From NCBI GenBank assembly GCA_017518975.1, contig JAFWTH010000124.1:1-44251 (forward strand): a stretch of 44,251 bases of DNA, given 5' to 3'. Below are positions 8,001-16,116 of this stretch, one piece after another. How positions within the stretch are numbered: the first letter of the stretch is position 1; every line of letters begins with the position of its first letter. Source of the stretch: Clostridia bacterium (GTDB lineage Bacteria; Bacillota; Clostridia; Oscillospirales; CAG-272). The notes under the pieces were generated by a model that worked only from the letters and a program-made list of their open reading frames with translations, was not told the origin of the DNA and made no database searches. The position numbers and the translations under genes are program-made.

Positions 8001-8577
8001 GCTTGTCTGCGTCGTATCCGCGCGATCTTAACGCATCGTAAATCTTGGGGACGTATTCCTCCGTCCGGGAAACTCCGCCGAGAACGTCGCATATGCTCGA
8101 AATACGCATCTCATCCGCGGGGACCTCCTCTCCCGACGAGAAAAGGTCGTCGAGGACCTCGTCCGCCGCGGCGGCGGAAAGCGCGTCTCTGTCCCCGGAA
8201 TCGATAACGGAAACGGACGGCGTAAGATCGAGGCGTGAATAGTATTCTTTGATAATTTTCAGCAGAAAACTGTGTATCGTACCTATAACGGCGCGTGGAA
8301 GCGCCTCGAGATGACGCGCCGTCTTCGGGTCGTCTCCCGCGAGTTCCGTCAGTCTCTTTCCGATCTTGACTCTCAGGTCGTCCGCCGCGTTTTTCGTATA
8401 CGTTACGATAAGCATCTGATCGAGCGAGACGTCCGGATCGCCGAGAAGTCTTACGATCTTTTCGACCAGCACCGCTGTCTTTCCCGATCCCGCCGCGGCG
8501 GAGACGACGGTGTTTCCCCTTTTCCTCTGAGCGAGGAGCTGAGCGTCGGTCCATTTTATCTCACGATTTTCCGTCAC
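5041..8577 (-). CDS. addA: ATP-dependent helicase/nuclease subunit A
   Basis: A UvrD-like helicase with a RecB-type nuclease, the AddA subunit of the AddAB double-strand-break resection complex. Walker A AAAGSGKT is near residue 27, followed by FIFVDEYQDA (motif II), VGDVKQSIYRFRGAEP (III), TNFRCSRPV (IV), MTEHKSKGLEFPVCFI (V) and LLYVAMTRAKYKLVV (VI). The C-terminal nuclease holds GVFDCVF and VDYKTD. With GTG at 8577 the protein is about 1178 residues, close to the usual ~1200. That start has an AAGGGG SD about 9 nt upstream and lies 2 nt past the addB stop. A longer reading from 8736 would overlap addB by 157 bp and adds unrelated Arg-rich sequence, so it was rejected. Confidence 0.95.
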   Translation of the reverse strand: MTENREIKWTDAQLLAQRKRGNTVVSAAAGSGKTAVLVEKIVRLLGDPDVSLDQMLIVTYTKNAADDLRVKIGKRLTELAGDDPKTARHLEALPRAVIGTIHSFLLKIIKEYYSRLDLTPSVSVIDSGDRDALSAAAADEVLDDLFSSGEEVPADEMRISSICDVLGGVSRTEEYVPKIYDALRSRGYDADKLLEYAEILDEWAERDYLSSPWGEVLRSRLSETVEHLRNAAEPLIPQFSGDPAFRKTVEVSDRYFELLRLVGNSLNECDFEKLRRAVATYDKEAFKVAGNGGKNQAAERFAALKNNMKKVLVDCSEFKVSSREISDAMKREAEFVRGFARAVARYGAAFEEKKRERGRVDYQDLESFALKLFVGNGGVPTDIAGKVGEKYKFIFVDEYQDANGVQDSIFRAIGENAELFFVGDVKQSIYRFRGAEPRVFSDYRVKWESVSPSEGEDDVTEPENASVFMSTNFRCSRPVIEFSNLVSRRTFPYGNVPFRKEDELIFGASADVREPVVLYLVSKEKGKKTEEQLVAEKIREMLGTNQFGMERALIPDDFAILIPTNDSGKPFADALDALGVPSTLSDGVDMSEQGEVILALDILRATDNPYRDGPLAGMMFSSICGFTLDDLVNVRASFPDGPLFFAVEKAAEEAGEELREKCAALLERLRRYRAAERSTPADAFVEFVFNDTGIMNAPEVVRTVNGTDRVRRILDFARKYEDGEFGGLFGFLSYIDGMIESGSFNYTPDKSGAVRIMTEHKSKGLEFPVCFIGKAAKKYSDIEYRNPIQFDPELGIGSFLPGEGGYTKYDSPVRRMIVEKKKGESAEEEMRLLYVAMTRAKYKLVVTATCDPEGEIEKARESEWTRDRFTVRSANRPLDHILGAALEADPSVCVTVTVTEEGETVHGARPEAVVEERRVMIARADEAAERAKENFSFEYPYSFLSNLPAKLAVSKLYPEVLDEGEAVLTDDEEPVIPDDGDMPYPTFMTGTTDFTPADKGTANHVFMQFCDFDRLAEGSVKEEIDRLVSKGFMTAKMGELVEEDFIIGFIRGDLFGRMKNAREALREFRFNVRLPAEQFTSDPVLAEKYAGAGAKVTVQGVFDCVFRENDGRIVLVDYKTDAMTSFDRAHPDLFAEKLRNRHKTQLTYYKEAAALIFGREPDETLIWSLPMGKSVSVL

Positions 8578-8579
8578 GC

Positions 8580-11500
8580 TCACCACCCCTTCGCTTTTTT
8601 TGCGCGTCTGCATACGTCGGCTCCGGGACACCAGTTGCACACCTTGTCGTTGCTGACGGTATCGGGACGCGCGCCGCAGTCGCCGCTCTGCATCTGCTTC
8701 CCGATCGCGGCGATCGTCGCCTCTAGTTCTTCGCAAAGTTTTCCGAACTCCTCGAGCGTGGCGAGCGTTCCCGCCGTCTTCGAGGACTTTTTGCTTTTCA
8801 AAACGGGAACGTACACGCCCGAAAGACCGCTGTCCATCGCGTCGAGCACGTCGTCGTCCGACAGATATATCCCGCTTCGTTCGACCTCCCCGAGCGCGAG
8901 TTCTCTGCCTTCGTCTTCATTCATATACTCATTCGCGGTCGCCGCTTTGTCGGGAATGCGGAAATACAGCGCGCCGGCGGGAAGAATCTCTTCCCCTCCG
9001 AGTCCGCGCTTCAGTTCCGGATCTTCCGTGCGCCACACGGAAAACAGATAGATGAGTAGCTGCGCGTCGAGTCCTTTTTTTATCTTTTCGAGATCGAAAA
9101 GCTTTTCTCCCGTCTTATAGTCGATCACGCGCACGTACGATTTTTCCCCCGTGCGGTAAACGTCGAGCCGGTCGATGCTCCCCCTGAAAGAAACGGTCGT
9201 TCCGTCCCCGAGGTCGATCTTCATCGATTCGGGTCTTCCTTCGTACCCGAAACCCATCTCGGTCGAAAAGATCCCGAACCGGCTCTGCGAAATCTCGCGC
9301 ATGACCGCTTCCACGAACAGCGACGCCGTCCGGCGAAGACCGATAAACAGGTAGTTTACCTTTTCGCTCGCCTTATCGCCCCCCAGAACGTCGTCGATAT
9401 ACTCCGATATTATACCGTCGCACAGCTCTTCCGTCCGTTCTGCGGGAAGCGGGAATTTCTCCCCCCTCGCGGCGCGGAAAAACTTTTCGAGTACGTAGTG
9501 GACGAAGTTACCCCGGTCGGTGTTCGAGAGCTCCGCTCTTTTCGCTTCCCCGAGTCTGAGCACGTATTTTGCGTAATACGAAAACGGACAAAGCACGTAA
9601 CTGTTGATTTTTGACTGAGACAGTCTGACGTCGCCCGAGAACAGCATGTCAGCCGTCCGTTCGGTCACCGACTCCTCGCCGGGAACGGATGGAACGAAGC
9701 CTGCTCCGCGTCCGGAAATACGCGACAGCGCTTCCGCTTCTCCGACGTCTCCGCGCCGCTCGGCGGAACGGACAGCCGCGTCGATCCCCGCCTTGCTGAA
9801 GAGTCTCTCTTCAAGCGGCAGGGACGAGAACGGGACCGGCTTGTCACGTCCGAGAACCGACAGGACTCTCACCGCGCCGAACGACGGAGTACATTCCCCG
9901 TCGAACGACGTCGACGGAACAAATAAAGTCAGAGATTCCGACGGGAGCGACGCGCTTCTGTGAAATCTCAGCCGCTCCATCGTCGATTTTTCCTCACCGT
10001 CCGACCATATCTCTATTCCCGCATCCCCGAGCGTCGCCTTTTCCGCGTCGCTGAAAAAACCGCCGTCCGGGACGGAACCGGGGAACTCGCCCTCCACGCA
10101 TCCGAGAAGTATCACGTGACGGACGGAGCCCGTTCGTATCGTCGCCGCGGATCCGAGCGCAACTTCATCGACGCCCGTCGGTATCGCTCCGGCGCCGGCG
10201 TCGGTCATCGCAAAACGGAGGATTGAAGAAAATCCCTCCGCGTCGCATCTGACTCCGGGGAGATATTTCACTATTTCGTCAAAGCATCCGCAGAACTCGC
10301 GGAACGTCCCGATCTCGCGCGCCGCCCCGTCCTTGTCTCCCGACGCGGAAAGCGCGCGCGCGTGCTCGCAGAGAGCGGCGTAAAGACCGCTCTGTTCGGC
10401 GTATCGGATCAGCGCTCTGCAAATATCGGCAACGTCCGCGTCGCCCCCGTCGAATACGGAGACGAAAGCTTCTATCGGAGGGACGAGCTTATCCCTCGCG
10501 TCATTCGCAGCGGCGAGCATATCTCTGTCTTCCGTGCTCATATTTCTGCTATAGCCGGACGGATTCATGCTCCATGGCGAAGAGAACATCCGCTTGCCGC
10601 GTACGTTCCAGATGCCGGTATACAGTTCAAAAGAGCACGCCTCACGGTCGGTAAGGGTCGTGAGTCCCGTCTTGACGATACGGACGACATCTTCCCTTCG
10701 CCACGCTCCCGGTATGTTGAGCAGGGACAGAAACAGGCGGGCGAGAGGACTCGACGCCAGCGTCGAGGGATCCGTCCGGAAGCAGGGGATCGCGTGACGT
10801 GCGAAGCAGTTCTCGACGACTCCGCGCAATCTCGTCAGGTCCCCGGATATGACGGCGATATCGGAATACCGTCCGCCCCGACGGACGATCGACTCGATCA
10901 CCGACGCCGCCGCCTCCGCTTCCTCGTACCTGTCGTTTACCGAAAAAATCTTGACGGAATCGGGATCCGACGGCAAATCGTCCGCGCCGCCTCGCTCACC
11001 GACGTAATCAAACAGTTTCGCGCTGACGGAGTAAAGCTCCGCCGTCGTGGCACGTCTGGTTTCCCCGAGCCGTTCGACCTCATAATCCGTATATCTGTAT
11101 GCGAAAGACGCAACGAGGTCAAAAAATCTCTTTGCGGGGATCTCGTGCGAGAGCGGCGCCTTCTCGTCGGCAAGCGATACGGTGACCGTCACGTCCGTGA
11201 CGCGGATCAACTCGGCGATGACTCTGAACTCCTCCTTCGTGACGGAGAAAAACGAGTCTATGAAAATATCGGTATTGTCGAAAAAGCCGGCTTCCGCCCC
11301 CATCCGGACGGTTTCCGACGGAGAGTACTCTCTGAAAGCGTCGCCGAGCTCCTCGCGAACGAGTTCGTCATAAGCGGAACTGACGAGAAACAAGTCGGAA
11401 AGCTTTGAAAAAGCGGGATCGTTCTCAACGCCTTTTTCCCGCGCGTCGGCGAGCGCTTTTTCCATCATTTCCGGAGTGACGGCGTTCGCCTTCATCTCCT

Positions 11501-11879
11501 CTCTCGCCGCCGACAGTCTCGGAACGAGCTGACCTCTGGCGCCGCGCGCGTCGGACGTTACCGCGCCGAGGGAGTCCCAGACGGAAGCCATGGCGCGCCA
11601 CGTGATGAGCGCTTTCGCGCCGGAAGTGACGGTCGAGCCGGAAATGCCTCCCGTTTTTCTCGAGACGGCGTTCAGAAGGCGCGTGAAACTCATCGCCTCG
11701 ACCCTCAGCGCCGCCTCGGGCGAAAACCTCTCGGCAAGGAGAGTCTCGTATATTACCGTCTGCTGTTCGGGGACGAGGAGGATCATCTTCCTGTCCGTCG
11801 AATCGTACTTTTCTCTCATCAGTTCAAGCGTGCGCTCCGTTTTGCCGGATCCCGCCGCTCCGATGATGAATCTTACCAT
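8580..11879 (-). CDS. addB: ATP-dependent nuclease subunit B
   Basis: The AddB partner of AddA, about 1099 residues. It has a Walker A-like GAAGSGKT at residues 7-14 and a helicase-like core without the full motif set. The C-terminal RecB-family nuclease has GSIDRLD and VIDYKTG. The iron-sulfur Cys set is visible as one Cys in LCPFSYYAKY and a C-x2-C-x5-C at the C-terminus (VCNWCPGADVC), which staples the nuclease domain with a 4Fe-4S cluster. ATG 11879 is chosen because SD AAGGAGGGG lies about 7 nt upstream. The 24 extra residues from 11951 are basic and unlike AddB. It is the first gene of addB-addA-ymfI. Confidence 0.95.
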   Translation of the reverse strand: MVRFIIGAAGSGKTERTLELMREKYDSTDRKMILLVPEQQTVIYETLLAERFSPEAALRVEAMSFTRLLNAVSRKTGGISGSTVTSGAKALITWRAMASVWDSLGAVTSDARGARGQLVPRLSAAREEMKANAVTPEMMEKALADAREKGVENDPAFSKLSDLFLVSSAYDELVREELGDAFREYSPSETVRMGAEAGFFDNTDIFIDSFFSVTKEEFRVIAELIRVTDVTVTVSLADEKAPLSHEIPAKRFFDLVASFAYRYTDYEVERLGETRRATTAELYSVSAKLFDYVGERGGADDLPSDPDSVKIFSVNDRYEEAEAAASVIESIVRRGGRYSDIAVISGDLTRLRGVVENCFARHAIPCFRTDPSTLASSPLARLFLSLLNIPGAWRREDVVRIVKTGLTTLTDREACSFELYTGIWNVRGKRMFSSPWSMNPSGYSRNMSTEDRDMLAAANDARDKLVPPIEAFVSVFDGGDADVADICRALIRYAEQSGLYAALCEHARALSASGDKDGAAREIGTFREFCGCFDEIVKYLPGVRCDAEGFSSILRFAMTDAGAGAIPTGVDEVALGSAATIRTGSVRHVILLGCVEGEFPGSVPDGGFFSDAEKATLGDAGIEIWSDGEEKSTMERLRFHRSASLPSESLTLFVPSTSFDGECTPSFGAVRVLSVLGRDKPVPFSSLPLEERLFSKAGIDAAVRSAERRGDVGEAEALSRISGRGAGFVPSVPGEESVTERTADMLFSGDVRLSQSKINSYVLCPFSYYAKYVLRLGEAKRAELSNTDRGNFVHYVLEKFFRAARGEKFPLPAERTEELCDGIISEYIDDVLGGDKASEKVNYLFIGLRRTASLFVEAVMREISQSRFGIFSTEMGFGYEGRPESMKIDLGDGTTVSFRGSIDRLDVYRTGEKSYVRVIDYKTGEKLFDLEKIKKGLDAQLLIYLFSVWRTEDPELKRGLGGEEILPAGALYFRIPDKAATANEYMNEDEGRELALGEVERSGIYLSDDDVLDAMDSGLSGVYVPVLKSKKSSKTAGTLATLEEFGKLCEELEATIAAIGKQMQSGDCGARPDTVSNDKVCNWCPGADVCRRAKKAKGW

Positions 11880-11983
11880 TTGCGTCCCCTCCTTTCCGCC
11901 TTTTATCATACGCCGGTATACGTACCGTTTGCGGTACTTACCGCCTGACAAACCGTCCGTTCCCGAACGGTGTTTTCAAAAAT

Positions 11984-12009
11984 ACCGGGGGGCGATTCCG
12001 CCCCCCGGT
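11984..12009 (-). terminator. Terminator downstream of the parvulin gene
   Basis: ACCGGGGGGCG and CGCCCCCCGGT form an 11-bp stem with a 4-nt loop. On the minus strand it is followed by ATTTTTG, just past the stop of the foldase gene at 12023. Confidence 0.75.
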
Positions 12010-12022
12010 CGCTATTCCTGCG

Positions 12023-13633
12023 TCAGGCGCTTACTTCGATCTTGTCGTCGTTGACCGTGACGGGATATTTTTCTGTCGCCGCGCTCTTTGCGCTCTCGTA
12101 TGCTTCGGTCTTGAGGTTTGAGGTGATGGTGGTCTTCCACTGCGGCTCGCCCTTGCTTACGTAGTAAACGATATGCCAGCCGTACTCGGTCTCAAGCAGC
12201 GTGTAGTCGCCCGCCTTGCGTCCCTCTTCGAACAGCCAGGTGTTGAACGGTTCAACGAACTGACCCTTGGTAACGTTTTCGATAAGTCCGCCGTTTTCCG
12301 CGGACGTGTCTTCGGAATGTTCTTTCGCAAGTTCAATGACAGCGTCCTCGGTGTGGCCCTCTTCGACCCACTTGTCGTAAACTTCCTGAGCTTTTGCCTT
12401 GATCTCTTCGTACTCGCTGTCGTACTTTTCATCGGCGGCAGCCTGTGCGGCTTCTTTGTCTTCCGCGTTCTCATCGACCGTATCCTTGGTCGGGTGCTTG
12501 AACAGTACGTGACGGACGGAAACGGCTCCGTCGTCCTCGACTCTGCGCTTCTCGGTCACGAGGAAGTAGACCTCCTGAGTCTTGCCCTCGGAACCCTCGA
12601 TCACGTTCGTTTCGCCCGCTTTCGCGGAGAACGCCCACTTCATGGCTTCAGTATCGGAGTTCGAGACGTTCTCTTTCAGAACGCCGTCGGCGGCGGCGTC
12701 AGCCGCGCTTTCATCCTTGCCGAGAACGTCAGTGGCGTATTTTCTGACGTAATCGCGGAACTCATCCTCAGATTTGACGGCGGCGAGTTCACCGGCGGAA
12801 GTTTTGATCTTTTCTATCGCCGCGGCGACTTCTTCATCGGTCGGCTCGGCGGCGTTTTCATCCTCCGCGTCAGTCTTCGGAAGCAGATCGTCGCTCCTGA
12901 ACGTGTAGAGGAGATAAGATACTCTGTCATATTTGTCGGGATCCTCGTTGTACTTCGCCTCGAGGACCTCGTCGCTGACGTCGACCGCGTCCGCTATCTT
13001 CTGAGCGTATTTTGTTGCGAGATGCTCGAGTTCGAGCGCCTTTCTGATCTTCGCCTCGTTTACGCCGACGCCGAACGCGGCTCTGATATAGTCGCCCGAG
13101 CTGCTGTATCCGGCGGTTTTAGCGGCGTCTTTGAGTTCGCCTATGTGCGAATTGATCTCGGCGCGGTCATCATTATCGAGCGAGACGCCCGCCGCGCGCG
13201 CTTCTTCGCTGAAAATGAGATACTCGTTGATCGTCGCCTTCGTCTGAGCGAGGATATAGTCGTACCACGTGTCGTACTCCTCTCCTCCGTACGGCTGTTC
13301 CTTGAGTGATTTCGACGTGTCGATGTACTGAGACACGTTATCGCCGAGGATGCTGTAGTACGTGTTGTACACGTTCATATACGATTCACGGAAAAAGTAT
13401 GCGAACATACCCTGATTCACCGAGTAATTATCGGTGCTCATCACGACCTCGTTGCCCTTGAACCAGCCCTGATCCTGCGACATGTTGAAAACGGTAAGTC
13501 CGACGAGGATAAGGAGGACCGCCGCGATCGCTATCCCGATCAGTACGCCCTTGAGCTTTCCTTTCTTTTCGTCCTTTTTTGCGGTGAACGTCGCAGCGCC
13601 CGCCGCTTTCTTTGATCTCTGTCCTTTGCCCAT
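12023..13633 (-). CDS. Membrane-anchored parvulin-type peptidyl-prolyl isomerase
   Basis: A 536-residue extracytoplasmic foldase. A basic N-terminus (about 1-28) precedes one transmembrane helix (about 29-50, GVLIGIAIAAVLLILVGLTV), so the bulk lies outside the cell. The middle is a SurA/PrsA-like helical chaperone region with an acidic insertion (about 255-285). The C-terminal rotamase domain (about 375-500) contains the parvulin signatures VRHVLFKHP, SEDTSAENGGLI, FVEPFNTWLFE and TEYGWHIVYYV. Parvulins isomerise X-Pro bonds and help fold secreted proteins. The gene is divergent from a second parvulin-like lipoprotein gene (13879). Unlike PrsA it has no lipobox. The SD is weak (AAGGCGG, about 13 nt). 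Confidence 0.85.
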   Translation of the reverse strand: MGKGQRSKKAAGAATFTAKKDEKKGKLKGVLIGIAIAAVLLILVGLTVFNMSQDQGWFKGNEVVMSTDNYSVNQGMFAYFFRESYMNVYNTYYSILGDNVSQYIDTSKSLKEQPYGGEEYDTWYDYILAQTKATINEYLIFSEEARAAGVSLDNDDRAEINSHIGELKDAAKTAGYSSSGDYIRAAFGVGVNEAKIRKALELEHLATKYAQKIADAVDVSDEVLEAKYNEDPDKYDRVSYLLYTFRSDDLLPKTDAEDENAAEPTDEEVAAAIEKIKTSAGELAAVKSEDEFRDYVRKYATDVLGKDESAADAAADGVLKENVSNSDTEAMKWAFSAKAGETNVIEGSEGKTQEVYFLVTEKRRVEDDGAVSVRHVLFKHPTKDTVDENAEDKEAAQAAADEKYDSEYEEIKAKAQEVYDKWVEEGHTEDAVIELAKEHSEDTSAENGGLIENVTKGQFVEPFNTWLFEEGRKAGDYTLLETEYGWHIVYYVSKGEPQWKTTITSNLKTEAYESAKSAATEKYPVTVNDDKIEVSA

Positions 13634-13731
13634 TGCAGATGATCCGCCTTTCTTGACCTGTTATAATATTGGGCCCGGAGGAAACGGAAGTTGCCTCGCG
13701 CCCCCTGTGCACAATACGCGCATGATATAAC

Positions 13732-13740
13732 AGTATACCA
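13732..13740 (-). promoter_or_regulatory. Extended -10 promoter of the parvulin gene
   Basis: On the minus strand TATACT (13737-13732) is preceded by TGG, an extended -10 element, with no good -35. The start would be near 13725, leaving a leader of about 90 nt before 13633. Confidence 0.4.
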
Positions 13741-13815
13741 TATTTTGAGCGGTTTTTGGGCGTTTTTCCGAAAAAAGATAAAAAATATCTCCGCCCCCGC
13801 CGCGGGCGGCGGCTA

Positions 13816-13844
13816 TTGACAACCGTCCCCGATTTATATATACT
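13816..13844 (+). promoter_or_regulatory. Sigma-A promoter of the PrsA-like operon
   Basis: TTGACA (13816-13821), a 17-bp spacer and TATACT (13839-13844) make a near-consensus promoter with a start near 13851. It drives the gene at 13879 and probably the two genes after it. Confidence 0.8.
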
Positions 13845-13878
13845 TTTAATATATTGAAAAGAACGGAGCGCGCCCCTT

Positions 13879-14862
13879 ATGAAAGCAATGAAAGCGATCG
13901 CATTTTTCATCGCCGTCGTCATCTCGGCGGCTGCCTTTTCGGGCTGTTCCTCGGGCGATTCCGCGGTCGTGATGAAACTCGGCGGGATCGACGTCAGATA
14001 TGACGTTTTCCGGTTCGCAGTCCTCACGGAACGCTCCGCGCTCGAATCGAAATACGGCGCGGACGTTTTTGAAAAACCGGAAGGCGTATCGGATGAAATA
14101 AAAGGAGAACTCCGCTCCGGGGCGCTCGATTATCTGAAAAATATATACGCGATCCTCTCGCTCGCCGCCGCTCACGGCATGTCGCCGGACGACCCCGTAA
14201 TCGTCGACTCCGCGAACAAAACGAGGGCCGCGTCCGTCGAAGAGGCGGGCGGAGAGCGGGAATTCATCGCCTCGATCCGCGAGGCGGGGATGAACGACTA
14301 CGTTTTTTCTTTCATATCGAAAGCCGCCGCGCTGAGCGACGAGCTTTATTACGCTATGCTGAACTCCGGCGAGATCGAGTCCGACGAGGCGAAAGTCAAA
14401 GAATTCCTCGAAAGCGACGGATGTATCAGGGTAAAACAGGTCCTCGTGACGACGGAAAACAGAACGGACGTGCGCGCGATGGAAATTGCCGAAGAAGTCA
14501 GATCCCTCGCAGCGGAAGGCGCCGACTTTGACGAGCTGATCTCGCACTACGGCGAGGATATGAATATGTTCGGGCAGACGCAGGGATATTATCTCATGCG
14601 CGGCGTTATGTACCGCGAATTCGAGGACGCGTCTTTCGCGCTTGACGTCGGGGAAGTCAGCGGAGTGATCGAAACGCCCGCGGGGTATTCCGTAGTCAAG
14701 CGGCTCGAAAAAGACGGAGAATATATGAAAAACCATTTTGACGAACTGTCGGAGGACTGGTTCGACGCGCAGTTCTCCCTCGCGAGAGAGGAGCGCGCGG
14801 GATCTCTTGAGATCACCGATTCGGGCCTTTACGAAAAGACCGACGTTCTCTCGATCCGCTGA
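13879..14862 (+). CDS. PrsA-like parvulin lipoprotein
   Basis: A 327-residue lipoprotein foldase. The signal peptide ends in lipobox FSGC with Cys 23. Residues ~30-180 are helical and SurA/PrsA-like. Residues ~185-285 resemble a parvulin domain (RVKQVLVTTENRTDVRAMEIAEE, FDELISHYGED, YYLMRGVMYREFEDASFALDVGEVSGVIET, GYSVVKRLEKDG). The usual GG-D/L phrase is changed to QTQGYYL, so isomerase activity may be reduced or lost. It acts at the outer membrane face on exported proteins. GGAG lies about 10 nt from the ATG, and a second ATG three codons later is possible. It is followed 11 nt later by the next gene, suggesting an operon. Confidence 0.78.
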   Translation: MKAMKAIAFFIAVVISAAAFSGCSSGDSAVVMKLGGIDVRYDVFRFAVLTERSALESKYGADVFEKPEGVSDEIKGELRSGALDYLKNIYAILSLAAAHGMSPDDPVIVDSANKTRAASVEEAGGEREFIASIREAGMNDYVFSFISKAAALSDELYYAMLNSGEIESDEAKVKEFLESDGCIRVKQVLVTTENRTDVRAMEIAEEVRSLAAEGADFDELISHYGEDMNMFGQTQGYYLMRGVMYREFEDASFALDVGEVSGVIETPAGYSVVKRLEKDGEYMKNHFDELSEDWFDAQFSLAREERAGSLEITDSGLYEKTDVLSIR

Positions 14863-14873
14863 AAGGCTGAAAT

Positions 14874-16103
14874 ATGAAAAGACCGCACAGACGCCATACC
14901 GGCGCGACAAGAAAAAAATTGAAAATCCTGTTCCGGATCCTGTTCGTCGTCGTCGCGGCCGCCGTGATAACGGCGCTTGCGATCCTTCTCGGGCTCCATC
15001 TGAAAAACAAAGCGGCGTCCGCCGAGAGCGTTCTCAACGAGACGGAGGAGTTTTTCCCGAACGGCGGGGAAAGAGAAGAGCGGACTCTGCCGTCCGGAGT
15101 CGAAGCGGAACACCGCGACCCGGATCTTAAGATCTGCGCCGCCGATCTCGATATCGCAAGTCTTCCGGAAGAGGATATAATGAGCCGCATCGTCTCCCTG
15201 CCCGCGTTTTACGACGCGGTATCGGTGAGGGTCTCGCGCGGCGGTTCGCTTATTTACGTTTCTCCCGCAGTCGCGGAACTGACGAGACAAACCGTCCCGG
15301 ACGCTCCCTCGGGCGAGGATTCATTCGTGACCCTCAGCGTAGTCAACGATATTGTCTCCGTGGCGTCGCGCCGCGGTCTGCGTGTGAGTCTGATCTACGA
15401 ATCGGTCCCCGAAACGCTCGGTAAAGATAATTCCGGTCTCGCACGGAGTATCGATATCGCCGTGATCGGCGAGCTTGCGTCTCTCTCTCCGGACGAGATC
15501 CTCATCGACGGTCTCATCTCCGACGGGGGCACGCTCGACTTTGACACGCTGTCCGAGATGATCGGGTATCTGTCGGACCTCCGTTCCGTATCAGACGATA
15601 CCGCCCTCGGCGTCGTTCTGCCCTCGCGCGTCTTCCTCGATACGACGACTGCGGCGCAGATCGTCAACCTCAGTGAATATGCGGATATCCTCGCGGTCGG
15701 GATCCCGACCGACGGATCGGAGGGTGAAGAAGGCGTATATTCGTCGGTCGGATCGGAGTGCTACGGCATACGCGGGAACTTCTCCTCATATAACCTCAGA
15801 GCCGTCGTCAAAGCCGATTCCGCCGCCGCCGCGCGCGGAGCGTACCGGGCTCTGTACGATCTGGGCGTCACGAACGTTCAGCTGACCGCTTTCGTCTCCG
15901 ATATGAGTTCAAAACAGGAAGCGGAGCCCTCGGATATCGAGACCGAGGAACCGCCGATCGAAAACAGGACAAACGAAAACGCGATGACCAAAGACAAATA
16001 TGATACTATGCCGGAACAATCGGAGACCGAGACCGAAACGGAAACCGAGACGACCGCGGCGACGGACGAAGGACCCGTACAGCCGTGGGGAGCCGGCAAC
16101 TGA
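14874..16103 (+). CDS. Membrane-anchored protein, possible TIM-barrel glycosidase-like fold
   Basis: A 409-residue protein with a very basic N-terminus, one transmembrane helix (about 21-42) and the remainder outside the cell. Residues ~85-345 have the rhythm of a putative glycosidase barrel (DUF4015-like): YDAVSVRV, then a helix with ASRRGLRVSLIYE, then SLSPDEILIDGLIS and ADILAVGIP. These match the strand ends of an alpha/beta barrel, but no catalytic pair can be assigned with confidence. The tail is disordered and acidic, with TETETETET at about 381-389 and ending QPWGAGN. It lies 11 nt after the PrsA-like gene and 13 nt before the next, so it is likely co-transcribed. The family call is tentative. 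Confidence 0.55.
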   Translation: MKRPHRRHTGATRKKLKILFRILFVVVAAAVITALAILLGLHLKNKAASAESVLNETEEFFPNGGEREERTLPSGVEAEHRDPDLKICAADLDIASLPEEDIMSRIVSLPAFYDAVSVRVSRGGSLIYVSPAVAELTRQTVPDAPSGEDSFVTLSVVNDIVSVASRRGLRVSLIYESVPETLGKDNSGLARSIDIAVIGELASLSPDEILIDGLISDGGTLDFDTLSEMIGYLSDLRSVSDDTALGVVLPSRVFLDTTTAAQIVNLSEYADILAVGIPTDGSEGEEGVYSSVGSECYGIRGNFSSYNLRAVVKADSAAAARGAYRALYDLGVTNVQLTAFVSDMSSKQEAEPSDIETEEPPIENRTNENAMTKDKYDTMPEQSETETETETETTAATDEGPVQPWGAGN

Positions 16104-16116
16104 CCGGGAGGACAGC

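Noticed and set aside
8578..8736. Longer addA reading overlapping addB
   Set aside because: It is an Arg-rich translation of addB's other frame; the GTG at 8577 has an SD and gives a normal AddA N-terminus.
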